DNA from: Pedobacter glucosidilyticus DSM 23534
Lineage (GTDB): Bacteria > Bacteroidota > Bacteroidia > Sphingobacteriales > Sphingobacteriaceae
Assembly (NCBI RefSeq): GCF_000425145.1
Contig: NZ_AULF01000006.1
Coordinates: 124,001-188,000 of the forward strand
Length of the DNA stretch: 64,000 nt
Reading direction: 5' to 3'
A model generated the notes under the pieces. That model ran no database searches. It was not told the origin of the DNA and saw only the letters and a program-made list of their open reading frames with translations. How positions within the stretch are numbered: position 1 is the stretch's first letter; the number at the start of each line of letters is the position of its first letter. The translations under genes and the position numbers were made by a program. Shown here piece after piece: positions 45,260 through 53,627 of this stretch.

Positions 45260-45895
45260 ATGGAACTTCTTCATGAAACCTTAAAGCTTTACTTAGAGCA
45301 GTATTGCGAGCCAGAACCCGAACTCTTAAAGCATATTGATAGGGAAACTAATTTAAAAGTTTTGATGCCTAGGATGGTATCTGGCCACTACCAAGGTAGG
45401 GTAATTAGCCTATTAACAAAATTGGTAAATCCTAAAAATATATTAGAGATTGGCACTTTTACAGGCTATGCTACGTTATGCTTTGCTGAGGGTTTGGCAG
45501 AAGGTGGTAAAATTATCACTATAGATATTAACGAAGAATTAGAGGATAGGGTAAGAGGCTATTTTGCACAATCTGTTTACGCGGATAAAATAGATTATCG
45601 TATTGGTAATGCTATGGAAATCGTTCCTACGCTAAAAGAAACTTTTGATATGGTATTTATTGATGCAGATAAGAAAAACAACCTCAACTACTATCACTTG
45701 GTTTTTAACCAAGTAAAACCCGGCGGATTAATTATTGTTGATAATGTTTTATGGAGCGGTAAAGTAGTGGCACAAAAAGAAGATAAAGATACCAGCAATA
45801 TTATTAATTTTAATGATGAAATAGCTAAAGACCAACGCGTTGAAAAATTGATTTTACCTGTTAGAGATGGCTTATTTATCATCAGAAAGAAATAG
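45260..45895 (+). CDS. SAM-dependent O-methyltransferase (CCoAMT-like)
   Basis: 211 residues. SAM-binding motif I ILEIGTFTGYATLCFAEGL (Gly-rich loop, about residues 60-78), acidic post-I IITIDINEE, and metal-site VFIDADKKNNLNYY. The family methylates catechol-like hydroxyls with a divalent metal. Substrate unknown. Part of the plus-strand block ruvX-OMT-glucosaminidase-46.8 kb gene, with 3 bases to the next start. Confidence 0.9.
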   Translation: MELLHETLKLYLEQYCEPEPELLKHIDRETNLKVLMPRMVSGHYQGRVISLLTKLVNPKNILEIGTFTGYATLCFAEGLAEGGKIITIDINEELEDRVRGYFAQSVYADKIDYRIGNAMEIVPTLKETFDMVFIDADKKNNLNYYHLVFNQVKPGGLIIVDNVLWSGKVVAQKEDKDTSNIINFNDEIAKDQRVEKLILPVRDGLFIIRKK

Positions 45896-45898
45896 AAA

Positions 45899-46744
45899 AT
45901 GAAAAGATTTAACCTTTATTGTGCTTTATTATTTGTTTGTTTTTCAATGATTTTTTTTCAGGCTTGTTCTCCTAAAACGCAAAGCTATCACAAACAAAAT
46001 AAGCAAATAGAAAAAACGGCTGATAAGAAAACTCAGGGTAACTACACCAATTATAATGCGGCTACTTATATAGAAAGGTTTAAAAATATTGCTATTTCAT
46101 CTATGAATAAGTATGGCATACCAGCTAGTATCACCCTAGCACAAGCTATATTAGAATCGGGCACTGGAAATAGTGATTTAGCTAAATATGCCAATAACCA
46201 TTTTGGTATAAAATGTACCAGTGATTGGAAAGGCAAAGGTTATTATAAGGATGACGATAAAAAAGACGATTGCTTTAGGGTTTACAACAACCCCGAAGAA
46301 AGTTTTAAAGACCATTCTGAATTTTTAAAGCGTAAACGTTATGCACCATTATTTGAGTTGGATAAAAACGATTACCAAGGCTGGGCTTACGGCTTAAAAC
46401 AAGCAGGATATGCTACCAACCCAAAATATCCACAGCTTTTAATTGGTATTATAGAGCGTTATAACCTTACGCAATATGATAGCCCAGAAGGACGATACGA
46501 GAAAATTAAAAGAGAGGATCGCGTTTTAGCAGATATCAACAAAAATATCCCTAAAGAAGCTAGTAAAGAAAAAACTACTAATGCCCCTGTTTTAATAGAA
46601 GGCAATAAATATGTAGTGCAAACAGGAGATACACTATACAATATTTCTAAACGTTTTGGACTTACGGTTGATGATTTAATGGCACTGAATAACTTAAGCG
46701 ATAACCATATTAAAATTGGCCAAAGCCTTATTATAAAGAAATAG
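45899..46744 (+). CDS. Glucosaminidase-LysM lipoprotein (GH73-type)
   Basis: 281 residues. Lipoprotein signal with FFQACSPK (Cys23). Glucosaminidase domain (about 60-195): catalytic Glu in ITLAQAILESGTGNSDLAKY, then ANNHFGIKC, FRVYNNPEESFKDHSEFL and YATNPKYPQLLIGIIERY. A C-terminal LysM domain (about 235-281: YVVQTGDTLYNISKRFGLTV, SDNHIKIGQSLIIKK). It should cleave peptidoglycan N-acetylglucosaminyl bonds at the cell wall. Close operon with OMT and the 46751 gene. Confidence 0.93.
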   Translation: MKRFNLYCALLFVCFSMIFFQACSPKTQSYHKQNKQIEKTADKKTQGNYTNYNAATYIERFKNIAISSMNKYGIPASITLAQAILESGTGNSDLAKYANNHFGIKCTSDWKGKGYYKDDDKKDDCFRVYNNPEESFKDHSEFLKRKRYAPLFELDKNDYQGWAYGLKQAGYATNPKYPQLLIGIIERYNLTQYDSPEGRYEKIKREDRVLADINKNIPKEASKEKTTNAPVLIEGNKYVVQTGDTLYNISKRFGLTVDDLMALNNLSDNHIKIGQSLIIKK

Positions 46745-46750
46745 ACATAG

Positions 46751-47509
46751 ATGTTGAGAGTAACTTTTATCTTAATTTTTAGCTTTATGCTATTTGTAAA
46801 AGGCTCTTTAGCACAAGGTATAGAGGCAGAAGGTATTGTATTTGATAGCGATACTAAATTTAGACTCACCCGAGTAAAAATCACTAACCTTACAACTGCC
46901 ACTTCTATTTTTAATAATTCTAAAGGTGAGTTTAAACTCAATCTATCAGCTGGAGATATAATAACCGCATCTTTATTTGGGTATAAACCAGATACTTTAA
47001 TATTTAACCCATCGCAAGCAGTCCTTATTTTCAATCTTAAAAGGCTAGCCATTCCCTTAGCAGAAGTTTTAATACAAGACTCGGTTATAAGTGCTAGAAA
47101 ACGTTTTGAAGAATTAAGAAAGCAATTTAATAGCCTTAATAGAATAGGAAATAATAAAGATATAATTGCCATAGGCAACCAAGGTGGAGCAGGTTTAAGT
47201 ATTGATGCTTTATGGAGCGCATTTTCCAGAGAAGGTAAAAATGCCAGAAGATTACAAGAAATTATGGAACGAGATTATGTCAATAATTTTATTGATGAAC
47301 GTTTTACTAAATCCTTAGTTACCAAAACTACAGGTTTAAGAGGGGGGAAATTAGAGGTTTTTATGCTCAACTATAGGCCTTCTTACTTTTTTGTTTTAGG
47401 CGCATCAGAATATGATTTAATTTCTTACATCAAAATAGCTTATATACGCTTTCAAAAATATCCACACTTAGAAGATTTATCTAACTTAAAACCTATTCAA
47501 GTAGAATAA
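46751..47509 (+). CDS. Exported carboxypeptidase-regulatory-like protein
   Basis: 252 residues with a signal peptide (ends about residue 22, SLAQG). The N-terminal ~80 residues look like a carboxypeptidase regulatory-like (CarboxypepD_reg) beta domain: GIVFDSDTKFRLTRVKITN, NSKGEFKLNLSAGDIITASL, FGYKPDTLIF. The rest (RFEELRKQFNSLNRIGNN, FSREGKNARRLQEIMERDYV) is a charged, helical part of unknown function, ending with an aromatic-rich stretch. Six bases after the glucosaminidase gene and 2 before the HExxH gene. Confidence 0.8.
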   Translation: MLRVTFILIFSFMLFVKGSLAQGIEAEGIVFDSDTKFRLTRVKITNLTTATSIFNNSKGEFKLNLSAGDIITASLFGYKPDTLIFNPSQAVLIFNLKRLAIPLAEVLIQDSVISARKRFEELRKQFNSLNRIGNNKDIIAIGNQGGAGLSIDALWSAFSREGKNARRLQEIMERDYVNNFIDERFTKSLVTKTTGLRGGKLEVFMLNYRPSYFFVLGASEYDLISYIKIAYIRFQKYPHLEDLSNLKPIQVE

Positions 47510-47511
47510 CC

Positions 47512-47832
47512 ATGTGGTATAAAACCATATATTGCCCCTGGCTTCATGTAAACGGCATGGCTTTATATCCTTTTATTTTGGTTAAAGAAAAGCATAACTT
47601 GAGTAATCAGCAACTCATCAATCATGAATTAATTCATTTTAAACAACAGATAGAACTGCTTATTCTGCCTTTTTACTTCTTTTATATCATCCATTACCTT
47701 ATCAATTTGCTTTATTACCGCCAGCATCAAAAAGCTTATTTTCAAATTATTTTTGAGCAAGAGGCTTATAAATACGATAAGGATTTAAACTACCTGAAAA
47801 GGCGAAGGTTCTTAGCTTTTTTATACCTTTAA
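47512..47832 (+). CDS. Mini HExxH-motif protein (putative metallopeptidase)
   Basis: 106 residues. Contains INHELIHFKQQIELLILPFY: a His-Glu-x-x-His zinc motif, followed by an aromatic hydrophobic helix and, about 45 residues on, FEQEAYKYD, which offers an Glu in the position of a third zinc ligand. No signal peptide. This resembles only the catalytic part of membrane peptidases such as M56, and no longer protein is joined to it. It starts 2 bases after the 46751 gene, so the pair is co-translated. Enzyme activity is inferred from motif alone. Confidence 0.7.
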   Translation: MWYKTIYCPWLHVNGMALYPFILVKEKHNLSNQQLINHELIHFKQQIELLILPFYFFYIIHYLINLLYYRQHQKAYFQIIFEQEAYKYDKDLNYLKRRRFLAFLYL

Positions 47833-47900
47833 AAAGAGAGTTTCCTGTCAAAAAAAGCTTTATAACTTAATATAATTATCAAAATTACGTTCTTTGTGGT

Positions 47901-48902
47901 ATGAAGTTTATCAAAATTGGTATCATTACCGTATTAGCTACTATTTCATTTTGCATGAGCACAACCGCACAACTGCTTGATTTTGAAACAGATACTATAA
48001 AAGTTTCGCCTATTTATCCTAAAAAAAATATGCTGGTAAGCAGATTACCTTTTTTCTATATCAAAAAACAAGATTTACCTTTTTATCTGGTAAACAGGAA
48101 GGTAAATTATTGGAAAAGTACAGGCTCTTTTGGTTTAAATTTAAATCAAGCTGCTTTTAGCGATAATTGGAGTAGTGGCGGGGTAAATTCTATCTCATTA
48201 AGTACTTTGTTAAATTATAAGGCAGAGTATAATAAAGATGGTAAAAACTTTATTTCTGAAGTGATATTACAATATGGCAAGCTCAAAAATAAAGACCAAA
48301 TGCAAAGGAAAACAAACGATCGTATTTTTTGGGATAATAAGGCTTCTTTAAGAATTTCTCAAAACTGGAATTTCTTTGGTTCTTTAAGTTTTGAGTCTCA
48401 GTTTGATTTAGGTTATGTGTATAGTAAAGATGCGCAAGGTAATGAAATTCGTAAACCAATTTCTAGATTTATGTCGCCCGGCTATTTAACAGAATCTTTT
48501 GGTTTTGAGTATAAGCCCGAAAAATACTTTAGCTTACGTTTAGGTACAGGTACTGCCCGCCAAACATTTATGTTAGATACTACTTTATACAGAAATAACG
48601 CAAAAAACTTTGGTGTTCCTATTGGTAAAAACTTTAGAAACGAGCTGGCTTTCCAAGCAGTTATGAATTTTGAGAAAGAAATAGCTACAAACATCAATCT
48701 TAAATCAAGATACCTATTATTTGCCTCTTATGAGCATCTTAATAATATTGACCAAAGGTTAGACATTACCCTTACAGCTAAAGTTAACAGGTTAGTGAAT
48801 GTTACCGTAGCCGGTACAGCCCTATATGATGATGATTTTAGTAGCGAGATACAATCCAGCCAGTCATTAGCGTTGGGTTTAGTTTATAAATTTAAACCAT
48901 AA
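47901..48902 (+). CDS. DUF3078 outer-membrane-like protein
   Basis: 333 residues with a signal peptide (about 1-24). DUF3078 signatures: GSFGLNLNQAAFSDNWSSGG, INYKAEYNKDGKNFISEVILQYG-like run, KTNDRIFWDNKASLRISQNW, and a final beta-strand YKF-P-type end. Pattern of alternating residues fits an outer membrane beta-barrel or a beta-rich surface protein. Function unknown. Closed by a strong terminator. Confidence 0.88.
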   Translation: MKFIKIGIITVLATISFCMSTTAQLLDFETDTIKVSPIYPKKNMLVSRLPFFYIKKQDLPFYLVNRKVNYWKSTGSFGLNLNQAAFSDNWSSGGVNSISLSTLLNYKAEYNKDGKNFISEVILQYGKLKNKDQMQRKTNDRIFWDNKASLRISQNWNFFGSLSFESQFDLGYVYSKDAQGNEIRKPISRFMSPGYLTESFGFEYKPEKYFSLRLGTGTARQTFMLDTTLYRNNAKNFGVPIGKNFRNELAFQAVMNFEKEIATNINLKSRYLLFASYEHLNNIDQRLDITLTAKVNRLVNVTVAGTALYDDDFSSEIQSSQSLALGLVYKFKP

Positions 48903-48906
48903 AAAA

Positions 48907-48927
48907 ATGCCCCACGTTCCGGGGCAT
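48907..48927 (+). terminator. Intrinsic terminator after DUF3078
   Basis: Stem ATGCCCC / GGGGCAT with a 7-base loop, right after the stop codon. Confidence 0.8.
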
Positions 48928-49311
48928 TAATTCTGCATAACACTAACTAACTAACTCTATTTCAAATTTGCAGGGTGAAATAAAGACTTTTTAACTTGCA
49001 AACAAGTTTATATTTTTTTGAAACGGATTTTGTCGATTTATAATCGTAAAAATAATAAAAAAAGGTCTTTGCCAAGCACCTTTTGCAATATTTTTAACAA
49101 ATTTTAACATTAATTTTAGTTAAGTTTAACTTAGCTTCTTTGTCTTATCCAACTATTGATGAACACTTATAAGACGATGAAACAATCAAGTTTGTTACAA
49201 ATATTTTAAAAATAATTTTCTTTTTTATGCAACATAAAAGATTGTAAAATCAAACAGCTTTTTATCCTCAAAATGATAACTTTGTAATCCAAAAATTAAA
49301 AAAGGTTAGCA
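48928..49311. other. Leader of ffh (384 bases)
   Basis: AT-rich, no gene seen. Holds a small hairpin AAAGGT/ACCTTT near 49060-49085 and the -7 element at 49277. I looked for the conserved SRP RNA loop sequence here and did not find it. Confidence 0.5.
49277..49284 (+). promoter_or_regulatory. -7 promoter element of ffh (TAACTTTG)
   Basis: Matches the Bacteroidota TAnnTTTG element 27 bases before the ffh start, but no TTG lies at the expected distance upstream. Confidence 0.4.
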
Positions 49312-50658
49312 ATGTTTGACAATCTACAGGAGAAGCTGGAAGGCGCTTTCAAAGTCTTAAAAGGACAAGGAAGCATTACCGAAATTAACGTGGCAGAAAC
49401 CATGAAAGAGATAAGAAAAGCTCTTTTAGATGCCGATGTTAACTATAAAACTGCAAAATCATTTACGGATGAGGTTAAACAAAAAGCCTTAGGGCAAAAT
49501 GTATTAACGGCTATTTCGCCTGGCCAGTTACTAACCAAAATCATGAATGATGAACTGACTAACCTCATGGGTGGTCAGGTTACAGAGCTTGATTTAAAAA
49601 CAAATCCAACGGTAATCTTAATTGCCGGACTAAACGGTGCGGGTAAAACTACCTTTACCGGAAAGCTTGCGAATTTCCTTAAAACACAAAAAAATAAAAA
49701 ACCATTATTGGTTGCCGGCGATGTTTACAGGCCAGCCGCTATAGACCAATTAGAAGTGTTAGCAGGACAGGTTAATGCTGAGGTTTATACCAATCGTGAA
49801 TCTAAAGACCCAGTAGCTATTGCCTTAGAAGGTATTGCACATGGTAAGAAAAACGGCAATAATGTAATCATCATAGATACGGCTGGTCGTTTAACTTTAG
49901 ACGATGCCTTGATGGATGAAATTGCTGAAGTTAAAAAAGCAACCAACCCGCAAGAAATACTTTTTGTAGTTGATGCCATGACCGGGCAAGATGCCGTAAA
50001 CACCGCTAAGGTATTTAATGAGCGTTTAGATTTTACCGGCGTTGTATTAACTAAATTAGATGGTGATACCCGTGGTGGAGCGGCACTTTCTATCAAATCT
50101 GTCGTAAACAAACCTATTAAATTTGTTGGTACAGGCGAGAAGATGGATGCCTTGGATGTTTTCTATCCAGATAGGATGGCGTCTCGTATCCTAGGTATGG
50201 GAGATGTGGTATCTTTAGTAGAAAGAGCACAACAGCAGTTTGATGAGAAAGAGGCGGCAGCACTACAAAAGAAAATCAGAAAAAATAAATTTGATTTTAA
50301 TGATTTCTTAGGCCAAATACAACAAATCAAAAAAATGGGTAACATTAAAGATTTGATGGGCATGATACCAGGCGTTGGCAAAATGATGAAAAATGTGGAT
50401 ATAGATGATAATGCTTTTAAAGGTATAGAATCTATTATTACTTCTATGACACCTTACGAACGTGAAAACCCAGATGCGATTAACCAAAGCAGAAGAATAA
50501 GAATTGCAAAAGGTTCTGGTAATGATATTACTGAGGTAAATAAATTAATTAAGCAGTTTGAGGATATGCGTAAGGTTATGAAACAATTCTCAGATCCATC
50601 GGCTATGTCTAAAATGCAAAAAATGATGAAGAATATGCCTGGTGGCATGGGTAGGTAA
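49312..50658 (+). CDS. ffh: Signal recognition particle protein Ffh
   Basis: 448 residues; binds signal peptides of nascent membrane proteins together with SRP RNA and targets them to FtsY. Domains: N domain (1-95), G domain with P-loop GLNGAGKTTFTGKLA, DTAGRL, TKLDGDTRGGAAL, and the methionine-rich M domain (from about 300: MGMIPGVGKMMKN, MSKMQKMMKNMPGGMG). All GTPase motifs intact. Presumably monocistronic. Confidence 0.98.
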   Translation: MFDNLQEKLEGAFKVLKGQGSITEINVAETMKEIRKALLDADVNYKTAKSFTDEVKQKALGQNVLTAISPGQLLTKIMNDELTNLMGGQVTELDLKTNPTVILIAGLNGAGKTTFTGKLANFLKTQKNKKPLLVAGDVYRPAAIDQLEVLAGQVNAEVYTNRESKDPVAIALEGIAHGKKNGNNVIIIDTAGRLTLDDALMDEIAEVKKATNPQEILFVVDAMTGQDAVNTAKVFNERLDFTGVVLTKLDGDTRGGAALSIKSVVNKPIKFVGTGEKMDALDVFYPDRMASRILGMGDVVSLVERAQQQFDEKEAAALQKKIRKNKFDFNDFLGQIQQIKKMGNIKDLMGMIPGVGKMMKNVDIDDNAFKGIESIITSMTPYERENPDAINQSRRIRIAKGSGNDITEVNKLIKQFEDMRKVMKQFSDPSAMSKMQKMMKNMPGGMGR

Positions 50659-50670
50659 ATACTGATTAAA

Positions 50671-50688
50671 GTAAAAAGTACTGAGTAG
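50671..50688. repeat. AGTATAAAG-type dispersed element, copy 3 (fragment)
   Basis: GTAAAAAGTACTGAGTAG right after ffh; its last 14 bases (AAAGTACTGAGTAG) occur identically at 44632-44645. Confidence 0.5.
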
Positions 50689-50757
50689 CAGGTAAAAAGA
50701 TAACTTTAAGCCACTCCCTTAGCTATCCTAAATCTTTAAGGTAAATATCGATTTGAC

Positions 50758-50943
50758 ATGAAAAATAAAATTGGCTTTAACTTCTTTTTTGCAATGATTG
50801 CTTTTACATTAGGATTAGCATTATATCGTGAGTTTGATTTTAATACTTTTACATTTAGAAAAACAGCATTAGGTATACTTTACTTACTGGTATTTATAGT
50901 ATCTATTTATCTGACATTTAAGAAGAAAAAAAAAACCGAATGA
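50758..50943 (+). CDS. Small two-helix membrane protein
   Basis: 61 residues with two hydrophobic helices (FNFFFAMIAFTLGLALY and ALGILYLLVFIVSIYLTF) and a Lys-rich tail (KKKKKTE). Good membrane topology suggests a real gene, but no family is recognised. Followed by an imperfect hairpin with T-run. Confidence 0.6.
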   Translation: MKNKIGFNFFFAMIAFTLGLALYREFDFNTFTFRKTALGILYLLVFIVSIYLTFKKKKKTE

Positions 50944-50972
50944 AGGCTATATTGTGCACAATAGCTTGTTTT
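50943..50972 (+). terminator. Imperfect hairpin terminator
   Basis: Palindromic core TTGTGCACAA with flanking pairing (AAGGCTAT/AGCTT) and a following T-run. Confidence 0.6.
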
Positions 50973-50983
50973 TTCACTTTCAT

Positions 50984-51151
50984 TTAGGATTTGGCTTTAC
51001 TATCATTCTGATTGGCTACTTTAAAATCTATCGCTAGATTATATTTGCTATCAACTGTTGCCTGTACATTATAAGCAACCTCTGTAATATTGTTTCGGGT
51101 ATTCAACTGCCGACTGTCTGGGTCTGAGGTTGAAATCTGTACTGTCTTTTC
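50984..51151 (-). pseudogene. Transposase remnant (IS1182/IS5-like DDE segment)
   Basis: About 55 residues (SDPDSRQLNTRNN, ITEVAYNVQATVDSKYNL, AIDFKVANQNDSKA) match the conserved middle of DDE transposases of the IS1182 type, where DPDSR is followed by a YNVQ motif. The frame upstream turns into repeat-derived sequence and downstream it stops at once, so the gene is cut at both ends. It is a remnant of an insertion sequence in a repeat-rich spacer. Confidence 0.75.
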
Positions 51152-51639
51152 AGAACAAGACAAGGAATCTCCTCCCAGACTTGTTCGAGTCTTCTTCGGG
51201 AAAACACCCCTATTTCCCGAACAAGTCTCGAAGAGGTCTCGAACAAGTGTGCAAAAAGACTGGCAAAAGCCAGCAAATGGCGGCAACTGACGGCAAAAGC
51301 CGGCAAAATAGGCTCTGGCTATTGACATGAATTTCGCAAAACACCACCTTTAGCGCAAATAAAAAATAGATAGCATTACAAAAGAAAATTTGGCACCATG
51401 GTTAAATCTCTAAAATGAAAGGATATATACTCTATTATGCATTATTATATTCAAAACTAAATGACGCCCAAATGGCGCAAAGTATGTAGCCTAAGCCTAT
51501 GTATTGGATACTTGTGCCTTGTAATTTCTTTCATTTAGCGCAATATGTCAAAGTTTCTGCTTTATAAGGCACAAGAAGCCTTTGTCCGCTTACCTTACGC
51601 CTCATTGAGCCATTGAGGGGCAATGTGCATTTATAAATT
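51152..51639. other. Repeat-mosaic spacer A
   Basis: Holds a 20-base imperfect hairpin at 51184-51203 and 51213-51232 (two mismatches), GCAAAAGCC/GGCGGCA-like short tandem stretches (about 51250-51310), and an inverted repeat CTTGTGCCTT at 51511-51520 with AAGGCACAAG at 51566-51575. Open frames across it are made of repeat sequence, not genes. Confidence 0.6.
51184..51232. repeat. Hairpin repeat in spacer A
   Basis: Arms at 51184-51203 and 51213-51232 pair with two mismatches. The second arm recurs with one mismatch at 52356-52376 in spacer B. Confidence 0.7.
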
Positions 51640-52143
51640 TTAAAAACTAACACGCAAATATTTTAAGTTTTTTTCATTTGGTTTAATAATAGAAAATTTT
51701 CTATTCTTTAGTTCATGTTCGAGGATGTGTAAAATAATTTCTTTAGAAATACTACTAATTTCACTGCCTTTTACGTCAGTATAGTTGAACCCAACTTTAT
51801 CTCCATCAACAAAAATTATATAATCTTGAACATTTATCTTGTCTTTAAATTTACTATATGTTTCAAATTGAGTGATGAGTACTTCTTTCACTTCACTGTT
51901 GCCGTCTAGTTTGTATACCAATGTAGCTTCTCCGTTTGTAAGTTTATGAGGACTTATAATAGGAAATTCATCGTAATTTAATACTTTTATGGAAAGGGCT
52001 TCTCTCATCAATTCACGATATAAGCTAACAAGCTTTTTCTTTTGATAATAAATAGTCGAAGTATTAAAAGCGCATTGACCCCAACTTAAGCTTATGTTAA
52101 AAGTTAGTAAAATAGTAATTATAAGAAATTTAGATAGTTTCAT
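51640..52143 (-). CDS. Secreted protein of unknown function
   Basis: 167 residues with a signal peptide (MKLSKFLIITILLTFNISLSWGQC, cut near residue 23). Mature part mixed alpha/beta, e.g. LTNGEATLVYKLDGNSEVKE, INVQDYIIFVDGDKVGFNY and IILHILEHELKNRKF. No family known. Isolated between two repeat-rich spacers; its codon use is AT-rich like the neighbours. Confidence 0.7.
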   Translation of the reverse strand: MKLSKFLIITILLTFNISLSWGQCAFNTSTIYYQKKKLVSLYRELMREALSIKVLNYDEFPIISPHKLTNGEATLVYKLDGNSEVKEVLITQFETYSKFKDKINVQDYIIFVDGDKVGFNYTDVKGSEISSISKEIILHILEHELKNRKFSIIKPNEKNLKYLRVSF

Positions 52144-52321
52144 TACATTATGCTTTTCAAAATATTAATGATGATGATTTGTATTTTCAATAAGTTCGAT
52201 TAACCTAAAGTAAACAAATAATTTAAAATACAAAACTTTATTAATACAAGTCCACGTATAGCCCACCTATACCCCACCTTTTATCCACGTTTTATCCACG
52301 TCTCCTTCGGTACTTCTCCGA

Positions 52322-52376
52322 GGCTTCTTCGTAACACCTTCGGAAAAACAGGGCCATTTCCCGAAGAAGTCTCGAA
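52322..52376. repeat. Hairpin repeat in spacer B
   Basis: The 52356-52376 arm matches 51212-51232 with one mismatch and pairs imperfectly with GAGGCTTCTTCG just upstream. Confidence 0.6.
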
Positions 52377-52533
52377 CATGGTAGGGAGGCGGAAAGCAGA
52401 AGGCTGAAAGCAGAAGGGAGAAAGCCTAAAGCAGAAGGCGGAAGGCTTAATCAATCAATCTTGTGAGCGGAAGGCTCTAATCATCATGATATGAATAACA
52501 GTATCAAAGAAGCACAACAGCTAAGGTCATAAA

Positions 52534-52565
52534 AAAAGGAAGTAAGTTTAAGCCTACTTCCTTTT
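52534..52565 (-). terminator. Intrinsic terminator of the kinase-DUF47-pit block
   Basis: Perfect 11-base stem AAAAGGAAGTA / TACTTCCTTTT with a 10-base loop just downstream of the pit stop on the minus strand. Confidence 0.8.
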
Positions 52566-52588
52566 CTAATATTTAGAAAATATACTTA

Positions 52589-53599
52589 TTAAAACACATA
52601 ATGGATAATGGCATATACCAAGCCTGCTAAAGTTGCAGAAACTGGAATGGTTAAAACCCAAGCCCATATTAAACTGTAAGTAACTCCCCATTTTACGGCA
52701 GAGAAACTTTTGGTAATACCGACACCAATAATAGAACCTGTAATAGTATGGGTAGTAGATACCGGGATACCAAAATGCTCGGTAATACCTAAAGTTAAAG
52801 CACCAGCAGTTTCGGCACTTACACCTTCTAAAGCATTAACTTTGGTGATTTTTGTTCCCATAGTTTTCACAATTTTCCATCCACCACTCATGGTACCTAA
52901 AGCTATAGCTGCATAACATACAATAGGAATCCATTCTGGCATGGTGTCTCCGTTTTGCAAAACGCTGCTGGCAACTAAAGATACATAAATGATACCCATA
53001 ACCTTTTGAGCATCATTACCACCATGAGCAAAACTTAACGCTGCTGAAGATGCTAATTGGAGCCTTTTAAACCATCTTTCTGCGGTTGCAGGTCGGGCAT
53101 AACGGGCTATATTGATGATAATTAAAGTAATGATGATGGATATAGTAGCACCTATAAGGGGTGCTAACACAATGAAAGAAACTGTTTTTAATATAGGAGA
53201 GATGTTAATGGCTTGTAATATACCATCGCCTAAAATTAAAGAGTGTGCTATACCAGCCCCAGCAAAACCACCTATAAGGGTATGAGATGAACTAGATGGA
53301 ATACCGTAAAACCAAGTTAACAAATTCCACCCAATTGCGGCAGTAAGGCCAGCTAAAATTACCTCTAGCGTGATATAGTCTTCTACAACTGTTTTAGCTA
53401 TGGTATTGGCTACTTTATGATCTGTAAAGTAAAAATATGCAGCAAAATTAAAGGTTGCTGCCCAAAGCACAGCCTGAAAAGGCGTTAATACTTTGGTTGA
53501 AACTATAGTAGCAATAGAGTTTGCTGCATCATGAAAACCATTGATGTAGTCAAAAACGACAGCCATTATAATAACAATAACAAGAAGTGTAGTTACCAT
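52589..53599 (-). CDS. Inorganic phosphate transporter, PiT family
   Basis: 336-residue inner membrane transporter with about ten helices. Two PiT signatures: FHDAANSIATIVSTKVL near the N-terminus and SFAHGGNDAQKVMG in the second half. It imports phosphate (often with metal) driven by protons or sodium. Downstream of the DUF47 gene (28 bases), which usually partners Pit transporters. Confidence 0.95.
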   Translation of the reverse strand: MVTTLLVIVIIMAVVFDYINGFHDAANSIATIVSTKVLTPFQAVLWAATFNFAAYFYFTDHKVANTIAKTVVEDYITLEVILAGLTAAIGWNLLTWFYGIPSSSSHTLIGGFAGAGIAHSLILGDGILQAINISPILKTVSFIVLAPLIGATISIIITLIIINIARYARPATAERWFKRLQLASSAALSFAHGGNDAQKVMGIIYVSLVASSVLQNGDTMPEWIPIVCYAAIALGTMSGGWKIVKTMGTKITKVNALEGVSAETAGALTLGITEHFGIPVSTTHTITGSIIGVGITKSFSAVKWGVTYSLIWAWVLTIPVSATLAGLVYAIIHYVF

Positions 53600-53627
53600 T
53601 AAGGGATTTGTTTAAGAATAAATAAAC

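Larger units (their letters stand above)
52144..52588. other. Repeat-mosaic spacer B
   Basis: Contains CCACGT/TATCCACGT-type short repeats (52252-52310), a hairpin region around 52322-52376 that shares its second arm with spacer A, and GGCGGAAAGCAGAAGGC-like tandem units at 52388-52450. No gene. Ends in the pit terminator. Confidence 0.6.

Noticed and set aside
49030-49100. Possible SRP RNA gene before ffh
   Set aside because: Only a short 6-7 base hairpin is present; the conserved GGAA-loop region of SRP RNA is missing.
51090-51330. Several short open frames on both strands
   Set aside because: They are produced by the hairpin and tandem repeats in spacer A and by the transposase remnant; no start, domain or ribosome-binding context supports them.
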